Source: Ophthalmolycus amberensis
Lineage: Eukaryota > Chordata > Actinopteri > Perciformes > Zoarcidae
Length of the DNA: 64,000 nucleotides
Direction of reading: 5' to 3'
NCBI GenBank assembly: GCA_024529925.1
Contig: JAFEUB010000720.1
Span: 404,501 to 468,500 of the forward strand
Below, one piece after another: positions 14,656 through 25,843 of the stretch. Every line of letters starts with the position of its first letter. The stretch's first letter is position 1. Made by a program: the position numbers and the translations under genes. The notes under the pieces were generated by a model. That model was not told the origin of the DNA. It ran no database searches and saw nothing but the letters and a program-made list of their open reading frames with translations.

Positions 14656-14987
14656 AATTTAGCATTTAGGAGGACAAACATAAAAAGCTGTCCACACGGT
14701 GGCGCTGTCTGCACCTAAATCTAGTTAGTTCTTCCTTGGTGCATGGCCTTACTTTCCAACAATTTCCATATGAATGCTGACTAATAACTAAAAGAAAAAC
14801 AAACAATCAGGACTGCAAACCTTGGGGAGGGCAATAAAAAAATCTCTGACATATTTGACCAATGCCTTCCCTAATGAATCCAGGCTGCATCTGGATCCCA
14901 GTCCCACAACAACAACAACAACAACAACGGGGCAATGCTTCCTGCATCGTCTCACTGTTCACCAGAGAAACTCAAGACATAAGTGGT
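14656..14987 (+). repeat. 332-bp direct repeat, copy 1
   Basis: This block matches 15499-15830 over 332 bases. I found one clear difference, c versus a in the phrase 'cacggtgg[c/a]gctgtctg'. It includes a (CAA)n run. The near-identity points to a very recent duplication, or to an assembly duplication. The centre-to-centre offset is 843 bases. Confidence 0.9.
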
Positions 14988-15422
14988 TGTGTTTCCTGTC
15001 AGTGGAGCGGCTTCCTCTCCTGCTGGTGACACAGCAGAGTCTTATTACTGAGCCTGAGGCCACTCAGACTCACCGGTGCTTAATATTTAACCAGTGTGGT
15101 GTCATAGCTCTGCTCTAAAGGCGTTAGTTACCTCTGTGTTCAGGGTGAGCATTAGGAGAATGTCTACTTGAGTTTCTCACGCTGGATAGCAAACATCTCT
15201 GTGTCCGAGTTCCCCGTCGGGCTTTTCTTTCACAGTTGACACGTTTCAGATGCTGCCTGGGTGCTATGCTAGCAGTGAAAGCAGCCTACTGTAGAATATG
15301 GTGGAAATATATTTCTCAACCTTTTCTGTGGCTGCACAGCAGTTTTAAGTTCCCCAACGTTCTCACAATCCCATGAATTGAAGTTTTTTAAATTAAAGTT
15401 CTGTAGTTTGAATGTATGATGT

Positions 15423-15478
15423 GAGAATTTTTATTCTCTTTTTAAGGGCATGCCCTTAAAAAGAGAATAAAAATTCTC
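15423..15478. repeat. 56-bp perfect spacerless palindrome
   Basis: Two 28-base arms are exact reverse complements with no spacer. The centre lies between 15450 and 15451, in the hexamer gcatgc. The palindrome sits just before copy 2 of the direct repeat. It could form a hairpin or cruciform in single-stranded DNA. Confidence 0.93.
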
Positions 15479-15498
15479 TTTGTTTGTTTCCTTCCTGG

Positions 15499-15830
15499 AA
15501 TTTAGCATTTAGGAGGACAAACATAAAAAGCTGTCCACACGGTGGAGCTGTCTGCACCTAAATCTAGTTAGTTCTTCCTTGGTGCATGGCCTTACTTTCC
15601 AACAATTTCCATATGAATGCTGACTAATAACTAAAAGAAAAACAAACAATCAGGACTGCAAACCTTGGGGAGGGCAATAAAAAAATCTCTGACATATTTG
15701 ACCAATGCCTTCCCTAATGAATCCAGGCTGCATCTGGATCCCAGTCCCACAACAACAACAACAACAACAACGGGGCAATGCTTCCTGCATCGTCTCACTG
15801 TTCACCAGAGAAACTCAAGACATAAGTGGT
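15499..15830 (+). repeat. 332-bp direct repeat, copy 2
   Basis: This is the second copy of 14656-14987. Right after its end, at 'aagtggt', the sequence jumps to a short stretch (gcatggccttactttcc) that also occurs inside the repeat near 14742. It then moves to 'atttaggaggacaaa', which is from the start of the repeat. This gives a chain of short re-used segments before the second palindrome. Confidence 0.9.
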
Positions 15831-15860
15831 GCATGGCCTTACTTTCCATTTAGGAGGACA

Positions 15861-15940
15861 AAAAGACCTTCTATTTAACCCACAAAAAGCTGCATCCATG
15901 CATGGATGCAGCTTTTTGTGGGTTAAATAGAAGGTCTTTT
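15861..15940. repeat. 80-bp perfect spacerless palindrome
   Basis: Two 40-base arms, 15861-15900 and 15901-15940, are exact reverse complements with no spacer; the centre reads catg|catg. The match ends at the next base on each side. Long perfect palindromes without a spacer are unstable, so this is recent or an artefact. Confidence 0.95.
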
Positions 15941-17064
15941 AAACATCTATGTATTTATTATTATTATCTTTACAAATGCTGAGGAGGGTCTGGCCTTTAT
16001 TTTATAAAATCAAATATAGCATTTACCTCCCCCTTGTACATTCCCTCACATGAATAGAACAATTTTTAAAATCAAAACATCTGAGGAAATATCTTTCCCT
16101 CTGAATTTTGCCCCTGAATGTAGTGGATTTGAAGTGTAAAGTATAAAAGATAAATACTCAAGTACACGTTAGGAACAGTACTTACAATGTACGTACAGTT
16201 ACGTCCCACGACTGAGGGATGATACATTTTGGCTCTTAACTGTGAGTGATTCACCAGCCAATAGAAGAGAAAATGCACAAAAATTCCTGGAGAGTCGTCT
16301 ATATTTAAAAGCTTGTTTTTTTTGTTTGTTTTCCTTCCTGGAATAAGCCATTTGGCAAGCTGTCACATCGCCTCACTAAATTTACCAGCCAGTTTGGCAG
16401 ACGACGAATCATTGAGAGATTTTGCACCAATCTAAATATATATTCACTAAGTAACAAAAAGCAGTCCAAATCTGACTACTCACTCGTCCGTGGTTCTTTA
16501 TTACAGCAACGTTGATCTTGTCAAATATCCAGCTGCAACAGAAGATCCGTGTAAGTCCTTTCATTTTTAATAGCATGTGCTCTGAGATGCTATTAGTTAC
16601 AACATACATTGTGTAGTCGAGAGGTTCACCACACACATCAGCTGTAGTAACCTAACGCCTCGGAATAGGATGACAAATGAACTACATTACATCTTAGTGA
16701 CATTACTGTTGTTTAAAGACTTTACGTAAATATAGCACCTGAACTTCAATGTACAATTAGCTGCAGAGAAGATGTGTCTTCGACAATCACTGGTGTTCCT
16801 CTTTTTAGCCTTGACGGAGTCAACTTTTTGACCATGTCAACATTTACATGTGAAAACTTTTATACTGAGGGGACTTTGAGGAAAAGGAGGTGGAGATAAG
16901 TTTTGGAAGTAACCAGGGCCTCGATCAAGATAGGGTTTCTCTCACCTCACGGCCATGTATAATTCAGCCGGCCGTGGATCACCTGTAGAGAGACACACAC
17001 ACACACAAAACAAGGATGTGTCTGAAGTGACAGAGGACCCAAAGGTAAAGAGAAGGGGACAAAG

Positions 17065-17989
17065 ATGAAGAAGGAAGAAAGAGGCCGGCAGAGTATGCAG
17101 GAGGTGAAGCGGCCGATAATCTCTGCAAGAGAAAGAGGTCAGTTTAAGAATCTGCATGCCTATCTGTGTGTGTGTGCGTACGTGTGTGTGCCTGTGTGTG
17201 CGTGCACCATGAACTTAGCTGAGTTTGCTTCTGCTATGAAATCTCTCACAGCACTATACAGCCGTTGCTCCATACTTGTTTGAGGTGTCTACTATAGTTA
17301 GAGTCCAACATGCAGAGGAAGACCGTTAACATGCATAACCATAGAAAATGAGGGAAAGAGCTCCATATGGAAATCATCAGAGACAACACAGCCCGAGCCA
17401 AAGAGCAGCGGGAGAGCTACACTGCTGCGCGGAGCTGAATCCGTTGCATCATTTTCATCACCCTCCTCCTCCTCCTTTTCTCATTGTCAGGCCCGGGGCC
17501 TGGACGCTACGCTCTGCCCCCTACAGTTGGATACATCAACCATGACATCACAAAGCCCAGCAGCCCTGCATACTCCTTTCACAGCCGCATGAGCAGTGCC
17601 AGTGAGTTGTTCTATATGTAATCTGTAAACATGTCACGTTTTTTTCTGTTATACTGGTCTGCAGTGCCCCGGTTTTTATGGTCTCTTTTCTTTAATGCCA
17701 AATACCTGTCTGGAATTGGTTTGTTTAATTGTATGAGGTCTAAAAGTGTCTTTGGATGAGTGCTTGTGCATCCTGTTTTTTTGTAGTGATCTCTGTGGAC
17801 TCCAGCCCAGGACCAAGGTACTACATTGACGCCAAGGTCACCCGGTTTGGCCGGATGGAAACCCCCTCTTACTCCATTTTGGGCAGAGGAAGGTGCACAG
17901 TGAATAACAGAGGTGATGAAAACAAATAAACTTCTGTTTACTATTTACAATCAACTCATCAGGTATATTCGCAAGCATTGAGCACTGCT

Positions 17990-18037
<48 letters not shown>

Positions 18038-19014
18038 TTAGATGTTGGGGAAATTATCCAATCAGTGGTCCACGAAAATGAATTTAATTGGTGAATGAAA
18101 CATCTTGAAACACACTGCCATCCAGGTAATTAGGTGAAGAAGGGATTTGTCTAGAAATCTTTCCAAACCATTTTCTATCACAGGCCAGGTGTTCCAGACT
18201 CCAGGGCCGGGGGCCTACAGCCCGGAGAAGGCTCCACCTGTCAATGCTCACCACAGACCACCATCCTACACCATCGGCTCTCGCACCAGATACCGCTCTG
18301 TGGATTCTGTGCCAGCACCCAACAGGTGAAGACAGCAGGACAGAGACATTCCTGGATAAGGCTGGTGACTTTTTTTTGCCTCTGTGCTCATATGAGATGA
18401 CCTCGTTGTGAAGAACATGGGCATTGCAGTTTATTTGGAGTCAATCCCACATAATGCAAACCACATGTGTATTTACCGTACTCGTTTATCTGCTAAAAAC
18501 TACAACATATATCTCTTTGCGACATGTCTTTAAAGGTTTACTTCTTCAGTTGGGCTGAGCTGGGGACTTTGGAAGGTTTTGAGACAGATTATTTCCAGCC
18601 TTATCATTTAAATTAGAGATACTGTTGCTGAAATGACAACCTTAATGTGTTATTTTTCTTCACTGCAGCTACAGTCTTCCTAATCTACTGGGATGCCAGG
18701 TGCCAAATAAACCCTCCAGTGCCAGCTACAGCTTCTCAGCGCGGAGGAAGGTCGGAGCTCCCTCTGAAGACCTCTCCATGAGTCCTGGACCAGCAAAATA
18801 CGGCACTACCAACCCGGACGTTTACCACCAGCGCCAGCCCTCCTTCTCCATTCAGAGACGGACCAAGAGGCAGATATATTCCTCTGCCTCTCCCGGCCCC
18901 GGCACGTACAGCCCGGAGAAGTTTCACGTGCACCTCCCCAAACCGCCGTCCTTCAGTCTGGGTGTCAGACACTCGGAGTTTGTCACACCACTGGTGGTGC
19001 ATGTCATTGACTGA
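17065..19014 (+). CDS. odf3l2: outer dense fibre protein 3-like 2 (CIMAP family, STPGP repeats)
   Basis: This is a member of the ODF3/CIMAP family, small repeat proteins of ciliary and sperm-tail microtubules. Five exons are read: 17065-17137, 17491-17601, 17787-17912, 18184-18325 and 18669-19014. All are GT-AG and in phase, and give 265 residues against about 289 for human ODF3L2. The Pro-Gly-Pro repeats that define the family recur: GPGPGRYALPP, SSPGPRYYID, TPGPGAYSPEK, MSPGPAKYG and SPGPGTYSPEK. Family phrases such as VGYINHD and KVTRFGR are also present. The start at 17065 is chosen because its exon joins in frame to give RERGPGPGRY; a second ATG at 17095 is possible. A GT-rich tract follows exon 1 and an (AT)n run sits in intron 3. 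A candidate poly(A) signal lies at 19299-19304, inside the 3' flank of the convergent ebi3 gene. Confidence 0.9.
17992..18036. repeat. (AT)n microsatellite in odf3l2 intron
   Basis: A pure AT dinucleotide run of about 45 bases lies in the intron between odf3l2 exons 17787-17912 and 18184-18325. Confidence 0.95.
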
Positions 19015-19046
19015 CAGGTGTGCAGATTCTTTACGAAAGCCTTGTT

Positions 19047-19052
19047 TTTATT
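19047..19052 (-). terminator. candidate ebi3 poly(A) signal
   Basis: TTTATT on the plus strand is AATAAA on the minus strand. It is the first canonical hexamer I find downstream of the ebi3 stop codon (19437). If used, the ebi3 3' UTR would overlap the odf3l2 3' UTR. Confidence 0.4.
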
Positions 19053-19298
19053 ACATTTTTCACACAAATGCCACACAATGAGAAAAATATGGTAAAATGT
19101 GTCTTTAAAGAGGGGTCATGAACTGCTGGTCAGACACCTTGACCATCTGTCACAATGTCTTACAGTATGGTTTCTATATTATCACTTGCTCCGAAGACAA
19201 GCGACTCAAACCAACAGTATAACAAAACAATACAAAACAATATTCAATGGGAATGCGGATTGTACACTGTACAGATAATATCCATTTTCTCCTTTATA

Positions 19299-19304
19299 AA
19301 TAAA
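19299..19304 (+). terminator. candidate odf3l2 poly(A) signal
   Basis: An AATAAA lies 285 bases after the odf3l2 stop codon. It falls between the candidate ebi3 poly(A) signal and the ebi3 stop codon. Confidence 0.5.
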
Positions 19305-19436
19305 ACAAAATATCAATAACTGTTGCTTGCATTGCTTGTGCAGTTAAAGATGCAACCTGTTTGTGGTTCTGCAGTTTACGTCAGTGCATGGCTTGAAAGG
19401 AGCGGGTTAGATAAATCAGGAAGTGAGAGGGAGCCT

Positions 19437-21689
19437 CTACGATTTTGTTCTTGGTATGGTGTATTTTACAGGTGAGCTCCAGCCGCTGCACTCGCCCAGA
19501 CCCAGCAGCTCCTTAGCACACACCTGGAACAGGTAGGTCCTCCCTGCGGTCAGCCCCTTCAGTTCAACCCTGGTGCTCTCAAATGGACCCAGCTGGAGGA
19601 GAAAATGTATGATGCATCCTTTTTAAATCATCCATAGAACTAATCCTTGAACACTTGAGCATTAGTGTATGATATAAATTAGACATTTCTCATTCTTAAG
19701 TTATTATTAATGAACATTTTACAATTCTAAACACTATAAGATGTATTATTGTGTGGATGTTTATGTTTAACAAAACATTTTAATGCTTTAAATTAAATAG
19801 ATTCAAAAAATGTATACAAAATTCGGTTGAAATGAGAAGGATTTCCACAGAAGAAGAGACTTTCTGAGAAATTATCTAAAACGTTTGGTAATTGTGAACT
19901 TCCACATGATGTGGTGTCTGTGTGTGTTTAAATCCCTCGCTGCTGTTACTGCTCATGAAGGTTGTTCTTACATTGACAGACTTCGGGGTGCCCCTGTTTT
20001 CCCACTGGTACAGTATCTGGTATTTTAGGGGGAAGACATCCAGGTTAGTCCAAGTCGGGGGATGAGACCATTCCACCAACAACTTTCTGGTGTCATGAGC
20101 GGAAACCCGCACGTCTACGGGGGGATTTGGTTTCACTGCAGAGAGAAGGAGACAAAGATGGGAATTTAAAATCAAAACAAAAAGTGTCTTTACAATTTGC
20201 GATACATTATCATCAGCTAACTCAATCACGCATGCATTCACCACTTATTCTCTTTTAGATAATTTTAGCTCTCACCTATATCCTCCAACATGAAACTTGA
20301 TAAATAGGATCTGCTTCCACCAGAAGAAACCGCTGTGACATTGATGATGTAGTCAGTGAGAAGCTTCAGGTTGGGCAGGTGGCAGTGCCAGAGCTAAAGA
20401 AATAAAAAAAAGAGATTACAAGATTATATGTGATGCTAGGTAATATATTATTTATAGCTTTGTATATATGTATATTTTAGATTCATTATTTATATGTTAA
20501 GTATATTTCATGTCTCAATTGCTTAATGTTTTATTAAGTTGAAAATGTAAATGTGTTTGTAAAAACATACAGTAAATTATAGATCTGTGCATGAGAGGAT
20601 GGACGTGAGGAGATTTCCATCAACAATAAATGCAAGGCACAACGCTAACTATTCATCTTATCTTACTGACTACTGTCCACCTCATACTCACAAGACATAC
20701 TTTAAACTGGCCTGTCGTCTGTTACAGCTACTGTATAACAAGAAACGTGAATATGGATCTCCCAAAACTCAGCCAATCCACTGTGAGCAGTTTGGAAATG
20801 GAGCTATAAGAGTATCATCAACACCATAAAAAATATTCACGATAGTCCCTTGGTTTCATTTAGTCTAAAATCAGTTTCCAGTTTTGGAAACCCCCTCTTT
20901 TGCTAAAGATAGTGTTTCTGCTGCAACAGTAAATTAAGTTGGTACCCGCTCAGGTGAGGGTGATGATGCTGAAATCAGGTCAGAGGATGCAGAGCCGGGT
21001 TGGATGAGTTGGCACGGCTTGGTGACCAGCTGCCTGTGTCGCTCACTGACAAACACATTAACACAGATTTAAATGAGCTCCTCATTAACGACTGCAGTCG
21101 GTTTTTCTAAAAGGTGTCAATGGTTTGGGTCGGCGGCAACGAGGAGGAGGAAGACAGTTGTTTTCTATGTCGGATTTACCTGTAACTGGCAACGTAGTGT
21201 GTTGGTGGGGATCGAGAGGCTTCAGGCCAGGAACAAAAAGTCACATTCGGGTAGCTCGCACACCAACAATGGACTGTGGGAGTGGAGGGAGGATCTGAGG
21301 GAAGAAATTACTCTTAGTCACATAATGTGCAACCTGAGCATAAAAGAAAGAAAATGTTTGTAATATTTATTGTGTAGACAGAAATATAAACACGACAGGA
21401 CACGAGAAGCCTTGAAAACAACCGCATCATACAAAGAAAGCCTTTATGACATCGAAGAAAATTACTACAAAAGAATAATTCTGTTTTCCGTTTTGGGATT
21501 TTTGATTAAATGTCATACATATTGGAAGCACACCAGCACAAAACTATGTAAACTGTGAGCATATCTTCATTCAGATTGGTACTCACCCCCTGATGTTGCA
21601 GTCACCCTCAGCAGGTCCAGTGCTTGGCCCCCAAGAACACACAAGAGGAGAGTCACAGTGACGCACACGCCGTCAACCATCGCAGCCAT
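19437..21689 (-). CDS. ebi3: EBI3 / IL-27 subunit beta, soluble cytokine receptor chain
   Basis: This is a secreted class I receptor-like subunit. In mammals EBI3 pairs with IL-27p28 (IL-27) or IL-12p35 (IL-35). Six exons, in transcript order: 21587-21689, 21180-21273, 20946-21045, 20276-20393, 19972-20135 and 19437-19592. All are GT-AG and in phase, giving 244 residues against 229 in human. Exon 1 starts at ATG 21689 and encodes a hydrophobic signal peptide (VTVTLLLCVLGG). Exons 2-4 form the first fibronectin III domain, with cysteines in VHCWC, FCSW and WHCHLPNLK and the segment DYIINVTAV. Exon 5 starts the second domain (VKPNPPVDVRV, FPLKYQILYQW). Exon 6 ends with GECSGWSSPV, a degenerate WSXWS box whose first Trp is replaced. 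The short exon 20946-21045 was placed because it restores the phase between exons 2 and 4; it is the least certain. The gene converges with odf3l2. Confidence 0.88.
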
Positions 21690-22331
21690 CACAGCTTCAG
21701 GCGGGAGAAATTATGACCCGAGCGCAGCGGTCTAAACAGCTGTATAGTTGCTGTGCTGGACCCTCACTTGTCAAAGTTCAGAGATCACGATCTGCGTTAC
21801 AGCCTGCCGACGAATCTCGTCTGTGTGGTTTGAGCAGCAGCTGATCAGCGCTTTAAAAGCCGGCTCGGTCAAAGTGAAAGAGGAAGATGTGGTGTATCAC
21901 AGGAAACCTACAGAAAGAACCGTTTCGTTTAATGACTCAGCTTTCCTTATGTCATACACAAAACCTGTGTCGTAGTTGTTCTCATATTGTATTCAAATTG
22001 TTACGAATAAAGACACGAGAAGTTCAGGACAAGAATGAGATTTATGTACAAAAAACAACTCACAAGGCGCATGGATTTGGCTTACGAGTATAAAAATGAC
22101 TTCATCATTGTGACGTGGCCAACAGACAAGACAGTACCTGTCTGACAGCACCTGTATGTGCTCTCAGGTACTCTCCTCTGCTGGTTTTGTGACATGCCCT
22201 TTGGCACACAGAACAAGAAATAGCAGCTACAGTATTGACTACATACATAACATTGTGAATGAATACTCTGAGGTTTTATCCTGTTGTTGTGGTCCACTTG
22301 TAAGTGATATGCACATTCACGGTCCGAGCTA
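21690..22331. other. ebi3 upstream region and rabgap1l-type 3' flank
   Basis: These 640 bases hold the presumed ebi3 promoter, since ebi3 is transcribed away to the left, and the 3' flank of the coiled-coil gene to the right. No clear TATA box or coding exon was recognised. Confidence 0.5.
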
Positions 22332-25300
22332 TCAGACGTTTTCTCGATTTTCTCTGTGAGGCAAGGACGGCATCTTCATGCTCCATCTAGGGAAGGAGCT
22401 TCTGTGGAGCTTCCAGCCCACAGTGGGAGCTCCATCTGTGGGTATGCTAATACTGTGAAGTCCCCCTTCGCTGGAGGTCCGCAGGGAGGGGAAGGCCTTG
22501 CTGATCCAGTTGTTCTTTGCTTCCTGAAGATCGTTGGCCAGGACTCCTTTCTGGTGCTCCAGCTCCTGTACGAGGGTAAACAAAGGCGTATGTGAGAAAT
22601 GAAGCTGGACAATGTGAACTTTACTTTATCCTGTCCTGTTTCCTGTCTTCATATGGGCCTACGTGTAAAAAGGATGCGTCACATCGATGGGGTCGAATAG
22701 CCAAAGTCTTTCTCAGTTACTAACCTCAATGAAAACTTAAACAGTTGAAGTTGATATCTCCTTATTGAATTAAAGTTAGGAGGGTACTTTAAATAATTAG
22801 GTTTTTCTTTTTCGGGGTCTGGGGATAAATGTATTCTCAGGAAAGTACCCAAAAGTACAAAGCTTTGGTTCTCTGTGTGTGTGTCTGAAGTGCCAATAAC
22901 ATTCGTGTACGTATTAAAGTGACAACACATTATTAGCTGGGATGAAGTGACCAGTATATTGCATGCTTAGATTCACAAAATGTGTATATTTATACGTGCT
23001 GTGTGATGGTTTGATGGTCTGCTCTGACCTGGATCTTGCACTTGGACTCCACCATCTGGAGTTTGGTCATAGCCAACTCCTGTTCGAGCTCCCCGATCTG
23101 GGCCCTGATGGACTCCTTCTCCCGGTCGTCTCCCCTCTGCCTTGCCTTTTTGGGACCTTCGTCGTCCTCTTCCCGGCACGGTTCAGTCGTCCCGTGGACT
23201 TCTATCGCTGCTGTTGGAGACTTCCGAACTGTGGCAGATGGTTCATCTGATTCCACGATGTGTCGGCAGCACGCGCAAGCCTTCACTGCACTCTTCGAGG
23301 GTGGAGAATGAGAATAATAGGCGGAATGTGAGACAGAGTCAAGACTTATGTGCCCCAAATATGACACCCAGCTTTTAAAAAACGCTGAACACTGAAATTA
23401 ACCCTAAAGAGAAAATAAAGAATGGGTTGTTAAAGGATCTCCTACAACATGGCGTTCAAGTAGAGTCATGACCGAGTAAAAAAGGTGATAAAAGTAGGAA
23501 GGATGACAGGAGGTATTATTCTCACCTCGAGTGTATCTAACTCTTCTCTGTGGGCGGCCTGCTGCCTCTCCAGCTGCTTTGTCAGCTGAGAGCAGATCTG
23601 AGCAGAAGAAAGAGCATCAACATCATTAGGCAGCACTGCATTCTTTATTAATATATCCTCTTATGAGCAATATGGTCTTTCCTAACTCCAATCATTGAGT
23701 CTTTCTACCCGTTTGTAGTCCGCAATGACACCCGACGACCTTCTGACTTCGTGCTCAGCCTTCTCCAGCTCTCTCCGAAACACTTCCTTCGACTGTAAGA
23801 AGAGAAGAAGCCTTTACTTTCGCACGTCAACCACTACATTAAACCCATTACTGCTGCGAGGTGTTAGAAACGTTACCACGGCAGATTCCTCCTCTTTGCC
23901 TCTTTTCTCCTCTTCTGTAGCCTGCAGTCGATGTCGGGTTCGAAAAAGGTCTTTGGTGAGTTCGTCCACTCTGTCCTCCGCCTGCAAACGCACATTCTTC
24001 TGGTCAGCAGCAAGTACGCTCAGTTCAAATTAAAAGCATTGTGTTTTATGAACTAATAATGTAGGCTGGATCCAGAATGCTGTGTATACGTTTTTAAACA
24101 TTACCAACAGTCTGTTATTAAAGAAAACCGTTAAAAAAAATATATATAACTCAGACTCTCATACATACAACAAAATGTCCTGTACTGTATACTTCTGGAG
24201 AATATGAATACGATTTTTCTTTTCTCCAGGCTTTTGTGACAAAGTTAGAAGTTTAACACAAGAAAATGAAACAACCACTAAAATGTTTGATCATCTTCGT
24301 ACCAGAATATTTCAGGGTTTTGTTGAGCCATTTCATGAAAAGAAATTACACTCCAAGAACATATCGTCTGCTTTATATTCTTAGATAACATGAAATCATG
24401 CTTTGTGCCGCTGGTCTGTTTATTGGAGACTAGACGACTGAAGACTGAGTTGCTATTTTAATGCCGTAAAGGTTTCATTAGGGTTACAGCTTGGCCGTCT
24501 CCTGACAGGCTGAGTAATGACCTTTCGCAGGTGATTATGCTTTTTCTAAAATAAAACCCTTTTACCCTTTTGGTGAAGGGCAGTAGCTAATCATACCTCG
24601 TCCAGAGCGGTCCTCAAAGCAACCTTGCTGGCGATCAATCTGTGAGCAAGGTTGTCATTCTCTTGCTCCAGACGGAGGGTGGCCTCCTGCAGCCGATGGT
24701 TCTCCCTCTGCAAAAAAAACGTCAATCAGAAAATGGACTTGCGTGTGACTTAAATGTCGGTGTTTCTGGAAGGAGTAAAAGATTTCTGACCAGGTATTTG
24801 TCCAAAGGCTCATCATCATCCATTAATTGAAGCCGGCTTTCCCCCAGTTTAGCCTCAGCCGCTGGGATCTGACGGGGAGAGAGTCAAGGCTAATGAAATA
24901 CAGCGATGACATATTTGACTGGGCTGAAGAAAGCAATCTGATCCAAACAGATCGGGTGCCGGATGCCGTACGAGCGCGACAAATCAAGAACAGGCCGAGA
25001 GAGATGAAGATAGGCATTAGTACAAGATAAGATGAAGCTGAGCGCGTGGGGGACGGATCATTTAACAATCATAAAGGAATGATAGTACAGGGGAGGACTT
25101 ACTGCCTGCACTGACAATTTCCATCTCAAATATCTGAAATGAACAATCAGAACCCAATTTATTCTATCTCAAATCTGTCATGCAGAGTAATGCGTTCCGT
25201 TATTGTGGATCAGAATAACTCTCATGGTGACTTTAGGAATACCTCACACAGTAATAAGCAAAGATGTTTTCGCAACTGCGAGCTTTTAGGCATATTAACA

Positions 25301-25532
25301 CAAATCAGATGCTTTATAGAAGACAATAACCTCACCAAGTGATGGAGTTAATCATTGCTTAGTCTGTCATTGTGGTTAAACTGTTGATATATATTGTGAT
25401 AGCAGCAACTGTAAGTCTTACTGTGAATATAGGTCCCGTTTCACCCACCAAGCAGGCCAAGATCTCGTCTTCGCTCATCTGTTCCATAACGTGGGCATCA
25501 TATGCCATAATCGTGGACACCTCTTCCATCAT
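22332..25532 (-). CDS. rabgap1l: RABGAP1L-type short protein: coiled coil without TBC domain
   Basis: Eight exons, in transcript order: 25422-25532, 24791-24868, 24597-24707, 23877-23981, 23709-23792, 23526-23597, 23029-23292 and 22332-22565. Every junction is GT-AG at phase 0, giving 352 residues. The start MMEEVSTIMAYDAHV closely resembles the alternative first exon of the short human RABGAP1L isoform (MMEEISIMVAYDAHV, from memory). The rest is the RABGAP1L C-terminal coiled coil: RLEQENDNLAHRLIASK, SKEVFRRELEKAEHEVRR, ICSQLTKQLERQQ and ELAMTKLQMVESKCKIQ, then a divergent tail after NNWISKAFPSL. No PTB or TBC Rab-GAP exon lies upstream in the window, and fam163a and nrdc occupy the same strand beyond it. 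It therefore looks like a gene of its own rather than a 3' part of a full-length gene. It cannot be a Rab GAP by itself; binding or scaffolding is an inference. The acceptor at 23292 was chosen to keep the frame. It may be rabgap1l2 or another paralogue. Confidence 0.82.
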
Positions 25533-25805
25533 CCTGCCCTGATTTTGCAGCCCCAGGAGCTGCCAACACTCACACAAACAATCACAGCATTTTGCAGAGA
25601 GAATCCATCAGGAGTACTGGACACAGCTGTATGTCTTGATTCGGAGAGGTAAAGCGAGTTCAGAACGATGTAGCAGTCTTATTTTTACTCGCAATGATGC
25701 AAGCGAGAAGTCAACCCAGCGGAGGAGCATGAACAGGAAATAATCAGGATAGAGTCCAAGTCGCCCCGACGCAAATAAAGCCTGCTTACAGTCCAAAGGT
25801 GAATA

Positions 25806-25843
<38 letters not shown>

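Larger units (their letters stand above)
12476..17064. other. intergenic: crlf1 3' UTR, then rearranged repeat block
   Basis: The first kilobase is probably crlf1 3' UTR: it holds a GT microsatellite at about 12508-12537 and an AATAAA at 13496-13501. From 14656 to 15940 there is a duplicated block and two perfect palindromes (annotated separately). The remaining sequence up to odf3l2 is A/T-rich without recognisable coding exons. Confidence 0.65.

Noticed and set aside
14822..15853. Two near-identical small open frames (98 and 62 codons) starting MGRAIKKSLTY
   Set aside because: They are identical only because of the 332-bp duplication. There is no homology or codon signature of a gene.
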